NCBI GenBank assembly: GCA_018398575.1
Contig: JAGTXZ010000011.1
Coordinates: forward strand, 2,046,001 to 2,110,000
Origin: Ampelomyces quisqualis
Taxonomy: Eukaryota > Ascomycota > Dothideomycetes > Pleosporales > Phaeosphaeriaceae
Length of the DNA: 64,000 nucleotides
Direction of reading: 5' to 3'
Part shown: piece by piece, positions 1 to 9,500 of the stretch
How the letters are laid out: each line of letters opens with the position of its first letter
Position numbering within the stretch: position 1 is the first letter of the stretch
Notes under the pieces: model-generated
Told to the model about the DNA's origin: nothing
The model's input: only the letters and a program-made list of their open reading frames with translations
Databases searched by the model: none
Position numbers and translations under genes: made by a program

Positions 1-78
1 GTGGTGACCAACTATACATTGCGACTTCAAGATATAAATATACTATACTCAAAAGCTGCATTGAAACTATCAGCAACC

Positions 79-979
79 ATGTCCCAGAATATTCTTCTCA
101 TCGGCGGCCACGGAAAGGTAAGTCGTCAAAATCTCCATCACCTGTCCAAGTCCAATCTAACACCACCAGGTCGCCCAACTCCTCACGCCCCTCCTCCTTG
201 CCAAATCCTGGACCGTAACAAGCATGATCCGCACCTCCTCCCAAGCCCCCACCATCGAAGCCCTAGCCAAAAACCAGCCTGGAAAACTACACATCCTCGT
301 CAGCAACGTCGCGGACATCAAGTCTGAATCCGACGCCAAAAAAATACTCGACCAAGTCAACCCCTCATGGGTGATTTGGAGCGCCGGTGCCGGCGGCAAA
401 GGCGGTGCTGAAATGACGTACGCGGTTGATCGTGATGCGGCGATTGCTTTTACGCGCGCGAGCGTACATAGTCCCAGTGTGAGGAAATTTCTTACCGTGT
501 CGTACCTCGCGTCGAGGAGGGGACGGCCGTCGTGGTGGAGCGACAAGGATTGGGAGAACGCGCAAAAAACGAATAATGAGGCGTTGCCGACTTATCACAA
601 GGCGAAGATTGCGGCGGATGAGGTGCTGACGGTGCTTGCGAAGGAGAGGTATCAGGAGGAAGAGAAAAAGGGGGTTGAGCCTTCAGAGAGGTTTTGCGGG
701 ATTAGTTTGAGGCCGGGGACGTTGACGGATGAGAAGGCGGGTGGGGTGAAAGTTGGCAAGCTAGGTGTTGGTGGGAAGACGAGCCGTGCGACGACTGCTG
801 AGGCGGTTGTTGCAGCGCTGGAGACAAAATGTGCGAAGGGTTGGATTGATGTCATTGATGGGAATGAGGATGTAGGAGAAGCGTTGCGGAAGTTGACATC
901 AGATGGAGTTGATGCCGCGGATGAGGAGGATCTCAGAAAGATGAAAAACAATATTGCAAACATTGAGTTCGTAATATAG
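79..979 (+). CDS. Atypical short-chain dehydrogenase/reductase (NAD(P)-binding Rossmann protein)
   Basis: Two exons, 79-117 and 170-979, give a 282-residue protein. The 52-bp intron (GTAAGT donor, CCAG acceptor) falls inside the N-terminal dinucleotide-binding loop: the spliced protein starts MSQNILLIGGHGKVAQLLTP, and the GGHGKV loop exists only after splicing. A YHKAK sequence near residue 154 fits the SDR YxxxK catalytic pair, and VIWSAGAGGKGG near residue 60 fits the strand-4 region. Length and motifs match extended or atypical SDRs of the NmrA/YwnB type, which act on unknown substrates or only sense NAD(P)H. The ATG at 79 is preferred because it directly precedes the Rossmann strand. The substrate cannot be told from sequence. 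The gene lies at the window edge with no clear functional link to its neighbours. Confidence 0.85.
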
Positions 980-1020
980 CCAATAGCTAATCAAAATCGT
1001 ATCCCAATTGCTCTAGCAGT

Positions 1021-1764
1021 TCATCCTCTTTCTCCAACGACCTCAGGATCGATTTGATTCTTCAGCAGCCACTCGATCAACCTCGATTGCCCACGCTCTT
1101 CCTGTCCGTGTTCGTTCTGCCGTTGCTCTCCCTTGGGAACAATATTTTGATCCCGCTGTCTCCAAAGATTTCGTCCACGCTCTCCCTCTTCGTGTTCGTC
1201 CTTCCACTGCTCTCCGTTATGGACACGATATTGATCATATACTCAGACTCATCAGCTCCATGCACTACACAAATGATCACACTTACCATCTTCTGTGCAT
1301 CCATGCTTGAGTATATACCTCCTAGCGATGTCCCTGCGAGCCTTGTAGACCTTTTCAAAAATCATGTCCTCCCATTCTGACTGTGATCTGAAACGTTGAG
1401 GTAAAATGGCAGTTAATCCCTCGACCTCATCTATCTTAGCTCGCAACTCCACGTTTGCTGGTTCTTTGGTGTGCAAGACAAAACCATAGCTCTTTGAGCC
1501 ATCAGGTCCAGATATTTGGTACACAGTCTGACCTTTCTGAATTCTCTGAAACCACTCCCAATTGATCAAGATTGTGTCTCCGTGTTTGCCAGTGAAGGAT
1601 CCAGGGCATGTTTCAGCACGACGCCCACCGTGAACATTGTTCGGTAAACTGCTACTGTTTTGCTGGCGAGATTGCGGAGCACCATGTTGAGGAAGTGGCT
1701 GACCGTACGGGCCTAGTCTTGTAGCATACGTGACACGCTGAGGGTCATGTACATAGCGCGACAT
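1021..1764 (-). CDS. Hypothetical protein with basic N-terminus and charged C-terminal exon
   Basis: I do not recognise the family. Exon 1 runs from an ATG at 1764 down to 1287 and is followed by a GTAAGT donor. The best second exon is 1211-1021, giving 222 residues. It requires a weak GAG acceptor at 1213-1212 but produces a natural C-terminus with two similar Glu/Gln-rich blocks (EQWKDEHEEGERG and EQRQNEHGQEERG) and the helix SRLIEWLLKNQIDPEVV. The stronger CAG acceptor at 1208-1207 would put exon 2 in another frame, ending near 1044 with a less protein-like sequence. The central part, with HGDTILINWEWFQRIQKGQ, resembles a small folded domain. The N-terminal 40 residues are low-complexity and polar. 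An in-frame ATG 39 nt upstream (1803) is possible but only adds a Ser/Ile-rich stretch. Confidence 0.5.
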
Positions 1765-2178
1765 GATGATTATGAACGATATGGAGGACGAGGAGTATGG
1801 CACAAAGATTACTCTTTATATTTTTGGAAGAGAATACTTGTTGTCATGAACTATTAGTCCTTCTATGCTACTCAGTCTTTGCTCATATCCGCGACATGTG
1901 TCACAGGTGTACTTGCTCATAAGTCAGTCAACACGGTCAAGGACCAGTCAAGGACAACACGACGGTTCGCAAGATTCGGGCAAAAAATCGGAATGAATTC
2001 ATTCACATCTACGAGTTTCAGTGGTATCATCCGGATCCCCTGGACTTCTCATCGCTCTCGTCGGCCGTGTCATAAACCAGAGACGCCCACTCGTTGAAAC
2101 GCCACAGAACAAGAAACACATGAGAAAAAGCGAACGTGTCATGAGACTATGGTACATGGATGGAATTCAAAAGATCCA
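1765..2178. other. Intergenic, no gene seen
   Basis: About 410 bp between the start of the unknown gene and the 3' end of the FNIP-family gene. It should hold the promoter of the former and the 3' UTR of the latter. Short open frames here have no recognisable content. Confidence 0.6.
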
Positions 2179-5100
2179 TCACTCGACTTCGACCAGCCAG
2201 CGTCGAATGCCTTGCTTGAGTGACGAATCATTAGCAGTTCGAGGTTGAGGCTGATCCTTCGCATCAGACCTGTGCGCGTCATGATCGGACCTTGACTCTT
2301 CTTTGCCGCTTCGCGCCGCCGTGACATCTTTGATGACAGTCTCGAGCGCATCGAAGATGACACCCTTGCAGTCTGTGTGAGGTACCTCGAGATGCGGAGC
2401 AGGGTTTGAATCGGCAGGCGCATCATGTCGACCCCGCCTCGAGCTGGATCGTGATGACTGTGCAGAATTTACTCTTGTGAGCTCACCAGACTGTGCCAGT
2501 GCACGGTCAATACCATCGATAAGCGTCGCATCGAAATCCATGATTTTCTCTTCTGTGAAATTCTCCGACAGGTGGACTACGGTCATCATTGGCACGATAG
2601 AGCCATTCGAGTATGGATTACCATATTGGGAGCGGCCAGGTGGCATACCAGCAACCCCAGGGGTCATGGCGTGAGTTTGGTAAGTGGGTGTAGGAATCAA
2701 CTTGACCTTCCGTCGGAGGCGAATGCGCCTGATGCTGAAAGAACTAGTATCAGCAACCAAGGCGGAGCAGACCTCGACCCAGCGTTCCAATGGGCCCGCC
2801 TCGAGGCTTGGAGTTGTAGCTGCGCCCAGAGGAGTCGGTTCTGCGCTCATAGCTCGCATTATGTCGCGCTCCAGGTCTTTATAGGGTTTGATGGCCTGTA
2901 TTGCAAAGTCCGGATGGAATTGACTTAACCAGCCTGCAGCATTGACAGGCTGCTCAGGCTCGCCGTATGGCAGCGACAAGATGGAGGACTCGCCGAAGCT
3001 GGAATCGTGTTGGCTGGATACGGAGCCATATGTGCCAAGCAGTGGTGACTGTAGCGGAGAACCAAAGTCTGGTAGCGGAATATCGACGTCAATGACGCCG
3101 TCCTTTTCATTCACCGACAGCTTCAGCTGTGAATCAAACGTGCGTGGCCGTTCTGGTATCGGACGCGCTGCGGATGCAGGAATCCCGCTGGATCCAGTCA
3201 TGGAATAGACTTCAGCTAAACCGTCGGTAGCAGCACTAGCGTCTACTAACTCTTTATCGTGCACATCGCCATCGCCAAACATTCCATCCATGGAAAGCTC
3301 TTGGACCATTTGCTCAAGCTGAGAGGTCGGTCGTTCTTGCCTACGGAATCCTATGCCGTCATCGGTAGTCTGCAGACATTCACTTTGATCAGTGGAGGAC
3401 GAGCGACGTCCGCCCCAGAAGTTCATGAACCCGCTCCAGCGACTGGTGTTACTAGAATCGTTGCTCGCGATACTAGTTTGACCGGTCCCGCTTCTCTGTA
3501 AACTGTTGATCAGATTCGCTGATGCCAGACTGTCGCTGCTCTCAGGTCTGTGATCAGGGATCGGACCAGATGATATTGTTCTTGGCAACGTGAAGTGAGC
3601 AACAGGAACAGCTTCTCCAGTTGTTGTAGTTGATGCAGTTGCAACACCACTTTTACCATTGATTGGGCCATCACTCAGGGATGGTATCACAAGACTGGTT
3701 CGGACAGAATGAAGGGAAGAGCTACGTGAATGTCCGGGTGGTCTTTTCATGTCTGACATGGCTGGCACTGAGAAGTCGGGTGCATGAAGAGCACTGTCAT
3801 TCGGCGGCTGAGGGCCGTTGGTCGCAAGGGGAGGTTGCAGATGTATGTTGGTTATACTATGCTTGTCCCGTGGGCGACGATTTATCTGGCGGCGTAATGA
3901 CTGCTTCCTCGAAAGTGGCATGTTGCTGGGTGGAGACTGTGAATACGCACGGAAAGACGCCGATGTACCTGGACGCATAAAGGCCGAATTCTCGCCCACG
4001 GCGGGCGTATTCGGGGGAAGAAAAGCGGCGAGCAGAAAAATTAACCTCCGTGCGGCCATTTTGTCAGGGGACACAATCACGGTGCGATTGGAAATGGTCA
4101 AGTTTTCTTCGGCGGTAGCTTTCTGCTGTTCACGATGGCGCTTGCGATGCCATTTCGGGCCGAGAACGTTGAGCCACTCGGTGTGATTCCCCAGGAAAGC
4201 GGTCAGCAGGTTGAAAAAGAAGAAATTCTGCTCTTTTTGTCCGGCCCATTTGCCAAGCCATCTTGCTTCCTCGCGCCACACACCCCATTTGCCCTGACCG
4301 GTAGTCACACGTGGGATGCGCATGCCTGTAACAACACGACTGCCTGTCAACTCAGCGGCAGTTTGTATTTCCTTATCCAGCATAAGGGCGTTTGGCTGTA
4401 ATCTGAGGGCCTTGCGTAGCGGATGGGGTGGGTTATCCCTGAGGCTGCTTCGCGATGGCTGGTGGCGATGCTGGTGTATCGTCTGAGGAGATGTGGCGTC
4501 TGGAGAGCTAAAGTGGGCTACAATGCGTTCCTGGACGACATGCTGCAGACTGGTGAGGGCCCGCATGATGACGTCCCAATGCTGCCCAACTACATCTACT
4601 CGATCATCAACGTCGCTACTCATAGAGGAGGCGAGTAGTGACTCGACTCCCGTGCTCGGATCGACGAAAGCCCAGCCTGCCCGGCGATCGCGATCCGAGT
4701 CGAGCGAGGAACCCAGCGAGTCCTGACCAGGGGCGGAGGTGGACAAGCTGGCGCCGCCTCGCGCGTGGCCTCCTCGCGACAAAGGCCGCAAGGTAGCGGG
4801 AGCCTGGGCAATGGGCAGGTGCAAGATGATGGTGATTGCGTACATGGGGCTTTTGCGAGCCTGAGTGGCGTATGGGGGCTTGGGTGCTCCCGACTTGTGC
4901 GTGGCAGGTGGGAAAGGAAAGCCATTCGCCGTGGGTAGGGAGCTTTGTGGGGTCGGTGTGCGAGCTTCCGGGTCTTCCTCGGGCATGGTGACGGAGAACA
5001 TGCGGGTGATGAAGATGGTGCGTCGCTTTGGCTCTTTGGGTATGCTGTCGCTGGAGTCGGCGCGGGGCAGGTCGGTGGGCGGGTTCGCGGGAGTGAAGGA

Positions 5101-5862
5101 TTGGGCGAGATGGCTGCGCCTGCGAAGGCCCTCGGCGCGGCCCAGAGAGCCCGCGGCGTCTTGGGTGCCGGGCGGGAGCGAGGGCGCGTCGGGTGGCTGG
5201 GAGTCGAGGGGCACAATGTGGATCTTGTTGGAGTTGCCGCGGTAGTTCATGGCCAGGTTCCCGAACATGCAGTCGAGGCACGTGTTGGCCAGGTCGGCCG
5301 AGTCGTTGGCGCGCGCTTGGGCGTGGGCGTGGGCGTGGGCGTGGGCGTGGGCATGCTCGTCGATGTGGGGCATGGACGAGACGCTGCCGCGACGCGTGCG
5401 CACGCGGGTGAAGGCTGCCAAGGTGGGCGAGCTGGGCGCTGTTGGTTCCGTGGCGAGCGACGAGCGGCGCGCATGGGCGGGCGGGGCGGGGCGGGGCGCG
5501 CGAGCGCGTGTGCTGGGCAGCGGCGGGGCGGGGGCGCGGGGCGCGGCGGGCTTCGAGTCGAACAGGATCGTCTTGGGCGTGGCGGGCGTCTCGTCCTGGG
5601 CGATGATGATGCGGCAGTCGCGCGGGAACTCGAGGTGTATCTCGGGCAGCGGGCTGTCGGGGCCCCCCCGGGCAGCGGGCGGCGGACAGGCGTGCTCGGC
5701 GTGGGCGAGCGTGTTCGGGTCGGGGTAGAGCAGGTGCTGCGTGTGCGCGTCTTGCGTGGCCGAGTCGAGCCCCGGGGCAGGCGACGGCAGCGTGGACGCG
5801 CCCGCGACGGCGGCGGCTTTGCGGTTGAAGAACTGGCCGATCATGTCTGGCACCGGGTGCAT
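2179..5862 (-). CDS. LST4: Folliculin-interacting protein family (FNIP / Lst4-like), TORC1 pathway
   Basis: A single uninterrupted frame of 1227 residues. FNIP/Lst4 proteins are DENN-type partners of folliculin/Lst7; that complex is a GAP for the Rag GTPase Gtr2/RagC-D and relays amino-acid state to TORC1 at the vacuole. The N-terminal FNIP domain is visible as CRIIIAQDETPATPKTILFD near residue 82 and as CMFGNLAMNYRGNSNKIHIV near residue 197. The middle domain has ALTSLQHVVQERI near 437 and NLLTAFLGNHTEWLNVLGP near 550. The C-terminal part (about 950-1227) has NFTEEKIMDFDATLIDGIDR and ends in GIRRWLVEVE. Long Ser/Pro-rich linkers separate the blocks, as in fungal members. The start could equally be the Met at 5844 (MIGQFFNRK). 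The first third is very GC-rich and contains a His-Ala repeat. The IML1 gene lies directly upstream in the same orientation. Confidence 0.85.
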   Translation of the reverse strand: MHPVPDMIGQFFNRKAAAVAGASTLPSPAPGLDSATQDAHTQHLLYPDPNTLAHAEHACPPPAARGGPDSPLPEIHLEFPRDCRIIIAQDETPATPKTILFDSKPAAPRAPAPPLPSTRARAPRPAPPAHARRSSLATEPTAPSSPTLAAFTRVRTRRGSVSSMPHIDEHAHAHAHAHAHAQARANDSADLANTCLDCMFGNLAMNYRGNSNKIHIVPLDSQPPDAPSLPPGTQDAAGSLGRAEGLRRRSHLAQSFTPANPPTDLPRADSSDSIPKEPKRRTIFITRMFSVTMPEEDPEARTPTPQSSLPTANGFPFPPATHKSGAPKPPYATQARKSPMYAITIILHLPIAQAPATLRPLSRGGHARGGASLSTSAPGQDSLGSSLDSDRDRRAGWAFVDPSTGVESLLASSMSSDVDDRVDVVGQHWDVIMRALTSLQHVVQERIVAHFSSPDATSPQTIHQHRHQPSRSSLRDNPPHPLRKALRLQPNALMLDKEIQTAAELTGSRVVTGMRIPRVTTGQGKWGVWREEARWLGKWAGQKEQNFFFFNLLTAFLGNHTEWLNVLGPKWHRKRHREQQKATAEENLTISNRTVIVSPDKMAARRLIFLLAAFLPPNTPAVGENSAFMRPGTSASFRAYSQSPPSNMPLSRKQSLRRQINRRPRDKHSITNIHLQPPLATNGPQPPNDSALHAPDFSVPAMSDMKRPPGHSRSSSLHSVRTSLVIPSLSDGPINGKSGVATASTTTTGEAVPVAHFTLPRTISSGPIPDHRPESSDSLASANLINSLQRSGTGQTSIASNDSSNTSRWSGFMNFWGGRRSSSTDQSECLQTTDDGIGFRRQERPTSQLEQMVQELSMDGMFGDGDVHDKELVDASAATDGLAEVYSMTGSSGIPASAARPIPERPRTFDSQLKLSVNEKDGVIDVDIPLPDFGSPLQSPLLGTYGSVSSQHDSSFGESSILSLPYGEPEQPVNAAGWLSQFHPDFAIQAIKPYKDLERDIMRAMSAEPTPLGAATTPSLEAGPLERWVEVCSALVADTSSFSIRRIRLRRKVKLIPTPTYQTHAMTPGVAGMPPGRSQYGNPYSNGSIVPMMTVVHLSENFTEEKIMDFDATLIDGIDRALAQSGELTRVNSAQSSRSSSRRGRHDAPADSNPAPHLEVPHTDCKGVIFDALETVIKDVTAARSGKEESRSDHDAHRSDAKDQPQPRTANDSSLKQGIRRWLVEVE
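5319..5354 (-). repeat. GTGGGC hexanucleotide tandem repeat coding (His-Ala)n
   Basis: About five to six perfect copies of GTGGGC on the plus strand inside the FNIP-family gene. Read on the minus strand it encodes alternating His and Ala (DEHAHAHAHAHAHAQ) within a disordered linker. The unit is a multiple of three, so copy-number change keeps the frame. Confidence 0.9.
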
Positions 5863-6549
5863 GCCATTCGGGCGGTCTCAGCCGCAGTCGACGGTCTGGC
5901 ATGCGGCGGCCTCCAGCGGCGTGTGGTGTTGTGGCGGGGTGCCGTCTCAGGGTGCGCTGGGTGCGCGCGGTGGGGGCGGGCGGGCGTGAAGGAGGTGAAG
6001 GCAACGTCGAGTGCGCCGAGTGCTAGCGAAAGGCGGTGAGCCGTGCATCAAAGGTGCATGCACATGTCCGGGGGCACCCCAGGTCTGGCCATGTATTGGG
6101 CCGGTGTGCACACAAAATTCATTTGGCTGTACGGAGTACGGATACATGACGTCTGATGCCTCACAATGGAAATCATGTCACACGTTGCGTAGGAGAAGGA
6201 GCAAACGAAAGCCTCCTGAAGTTTGACCTACGAATTGCACTGGGTCCAAGAAGCGCAGTATAGACTCCCTAACAGCACAGTACTCCGTAATAAAGATAGT
6301 AAAGCGTCTGTAGGCACAGTGCTGAGTGTCGGTACATTAGTCCCCGAACTACCCGCTCGCACCAAGCTGATTGTGGCTAGGTACGACACGATTTCCTCTT
6401 TCGACGGGCTAAGCACGTGGACACATGTGACATTCAGACATACCAGCCAGATCGACGGTCAAAACAAATACAGCCACAGACAGACCCAACCGTGCCTTGA
6501 TTTACTTCACCTTGTCGTCCACCCATCATCATCATCATACTGGCAACCC
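5863..6549. other. Intergenic between the LST4-like gene and IML1
   Basis: About 690 bp holding the promoter of the FNIP-family gene and the 3' UTR of IML1. It contains two copies of the TACGGAGTA/TACTCCGTA motif (6130-6138 and 6281-6289). No gene is seen. Confidence 0.6.
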
Positions 6550-9500
6550 TCAATGCTTCCTACTTCCACTTCCCAAACTCCCTCGGCTGTCCTTCCTTGA
6601 CGGACCACTCCCCTCCTCAGCATCCACAACACTGCCTCTTTTGCCCATGGCAGCCATGTTCGACTCACTCCCCGACCTCCGCCCCGCGATCCCACTTCCC
6701 ACTCCCACTTGCACATCTCCGACCCCTGCACCTGCACCTCCCCCGGTAAATGTCGAACTCAGTGTCCAACCCGTATTAGCCGAACTAGCTTCCCTGATAC
6801 TAATCGCTGGCGGTAAACCCAAACTAGGGATCTTGTCGTCTAGAACCGGTACCATGCGTGGGGAAGGTGACCCTGCTTGTCGGAACGCCTCGTCATAGAA
6901 AGCGGATAGTAAGTGTGCGTCAGAGCAAAAGGCTTCGACTTCCTCCTTGACTTGCTCTGCTGTTTGTATTGCTGCATGATTAGCCATTTGTGCCGACCCT
7001 GCAAAGGCCTTGTCTTGCAGTGCAATAGGGAGCAAGCTAGAATCCTGCACCGCGCGTGCCAAAGGACTGGAGAACGGGCTCCTGTGCGCATGGACGCGCT
7101 CAGCAGGCGTTGGGGGCAAACGACTGCTCTGGCTGCCATCGACGGTTGCTCTCTTGTGCTCGTATGGATCAGTCGGTCGTATTCTGCCGTTGTCTTTGGC
7201 TCGATTGTGAGCAAGGCGATTGGCCAGCAACAAAAAATTACCATCCTCGGTGATTTGCACAAGCAAAGTTCCGCTGCGGTGAATAAACTGCGTGTTCTTG
7301 TAGTCTGGATTCCCCCAGGAATAGACAACCTCAATATCGGACGGGAAGGCGCTTGCAGCTTCCATGTCCAGGACAAAATTGAGTTTGCGTAGGAGACCCT
7401 TGTGATAGACATATTTATCTGCCTTGGAGTACTGCGGCGAGAAGTGTGTCGAGTCCCACACTGCCTCTGGCTGCGCACGAGGAGGTTGCAATGCGAGCTT
7501 TACCGAGTACGGGGATCGGAAAGGGTGGTGTTGAACAATCTCTGCCACCTCAGCAATAGGCACTTCGACCAGTTTCAACCCATATTTTTCGACACTCGTT
7601 GCCCATGAGACAATCGCGTCCTCGATGAGCTTGGCTGTCACATTCATCCAATCAATCCGAATGTGGTAGCAGTTATCGGGATTGTGAAGTCGATCGTAGT
7701 GGAGCGATATAATTTCAGCGCGATAGGAGCGCTTGCGCGAATCTACATCGTACCGCATCACGCGTGACAGGTTGACTTTGCGCTTCGGACTGCCCACGCG
7801 AGTCGGAGTCTTCTCTCCCTCCTGGCCAGAGTCTGATGTGCTCGAAGAGTCGCCAGTAGTGGGTCTTGACTTGGTGCCTCTTGCAGTGAGTGGCGACGTC
7901 CGTGGTCCGTCTGAGAGTGGCGTCGATGGTATCGACTTGTCCGACTTGCGCATACCGAACCAACTCATGCGACTGTCGGGCCGTGGAGCCCTGTACTCGG
8001 CTGCTATCTGGAAGAAGAAGTTTCCATCGCGGAATTGATGTCGCTTCTGCACGTGTATAAAGAGTCCCCTGGTCATAAGCTCGTTGCCCAGTTCGACTGC
8101 CTCGTCACGAGTTTCTACGTCCTTAAAGTTGATTAGTAACCAGTTGACCAGATCAAACCCCAGAAAACACGTGTAATGAAGTTTCCAGTGCCAGCGCCTG
8201 TCGAGCATTTCAATGCCTTTCTCGCCTTGCAAATCCTCGGCAAGCTTTTTGAGATCGATGTTCGAGGTGTGGTACTTCTCAGATTCAGAGAAGAGTGTAG
8301 TCTGGAACTCATGCTCCGTCTCACTGAAGAGTGCAGCTTCAGGCCCAGCAGCAAGAATTGCCGAAGGATCACGCGTGTGATATGCAATAGCAAGAGGGTT
8401 AGTATCCTTCTGTTTCTTCGATGCAACAGCATGCAAGGGGCGCTCTTCAGGTGGGATGTAACGATATCTTTGCCACAACTGCGTCAATTTACGAATACCC
8501 TCCAGGCGGATCTCTTCCGGAGAGTCTTCCGTGAGCATGGTCAAGGGTCGTCGATTCACAGTGGGGATTTCGACAGGGATCAAGACAAATCGAGCTCTCC
8601 AGAAACGTAGAACATCTGAAAGCTCCTCGTGGTAGCCTGCCAAGAATGTATCAATCAAGTTCCAGTTATACTCCTTGCGCGGCGGACGCAAAATGACGTC
8701 CCGTGGGTTGTAGTCCTCTTCAAAAGCTGTCCGAATATAAGGTCTGTACGAGAAAGGCTTGTCGATGCCAGCAGATGATTCCAGGGCTGTTGTAGGCTTT
8801 CGATTGTACCGTTTGACTTCCACTTCGCCTCCAGCAACGCACACTAGTTGGTGTATGTTGTTGCCCATGCTCATGAACACTGTATCTCCATCAGCAGACA
8901 TGTAGTCCGGCGCTAAGATACTGCCCAAACTCTTCTCGGGCCGCCCAGAGAACTCCGTGACTGATGACCCAACGATGATCTGGAAACCGTGCGAGAGTCG
9001 GAAGGCAATGAGTTCGCGTATCAGGGATTCTCTAGATCTTGGCGTCTCTACCATCTCATCGTCTTCGTTTTGAGTGATCTTGTAAGGACTCTCGTTGTAT
9101 TCTGTGGCGATCTGTTCTGCTGTCGGGAACCACTCGTGTGTTAGCGGCACAGCTGCAGGTGAGCACAGTGAGCGCCATCTTAATGTACCGGCTCTAAGAG
9201 TTCTCGGAAAGACGTGATGCCAGCGCCGAAATTGGTTCCTGGGATTTATGATATTCTTTCTTGGATTACAGGGGTTGACAAGTACAGCCCATGGTGCGAT
9301 TGCGCTTGTGGGAGACAACGTTCGTGGAACATCTTGGACACCTCCGCTCGAAGATAGTGTTGGCTTTGGCGGTATGGAATCACCTAGTGCTCTTGAGCCA
9401 GCAAGTAGAAAAGTAGATCTTGGACCTCTAACGACCAAGTTCGACTGAGGCGAGTCAGCGGGTTGTGCGAATTTCGCATCTCGCATTGTTTCCACAGAAT

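Noticed and set aside
4616..6039. Long frames on both strands (462 and 364 codons) overlapping the FNIP-family gene
   Set aside because: They are Arg/Pro/Gly-rich shadows of a very GC-rich coding region; no family content, while the minus-strand FNIP frame shows clear conserved domains.
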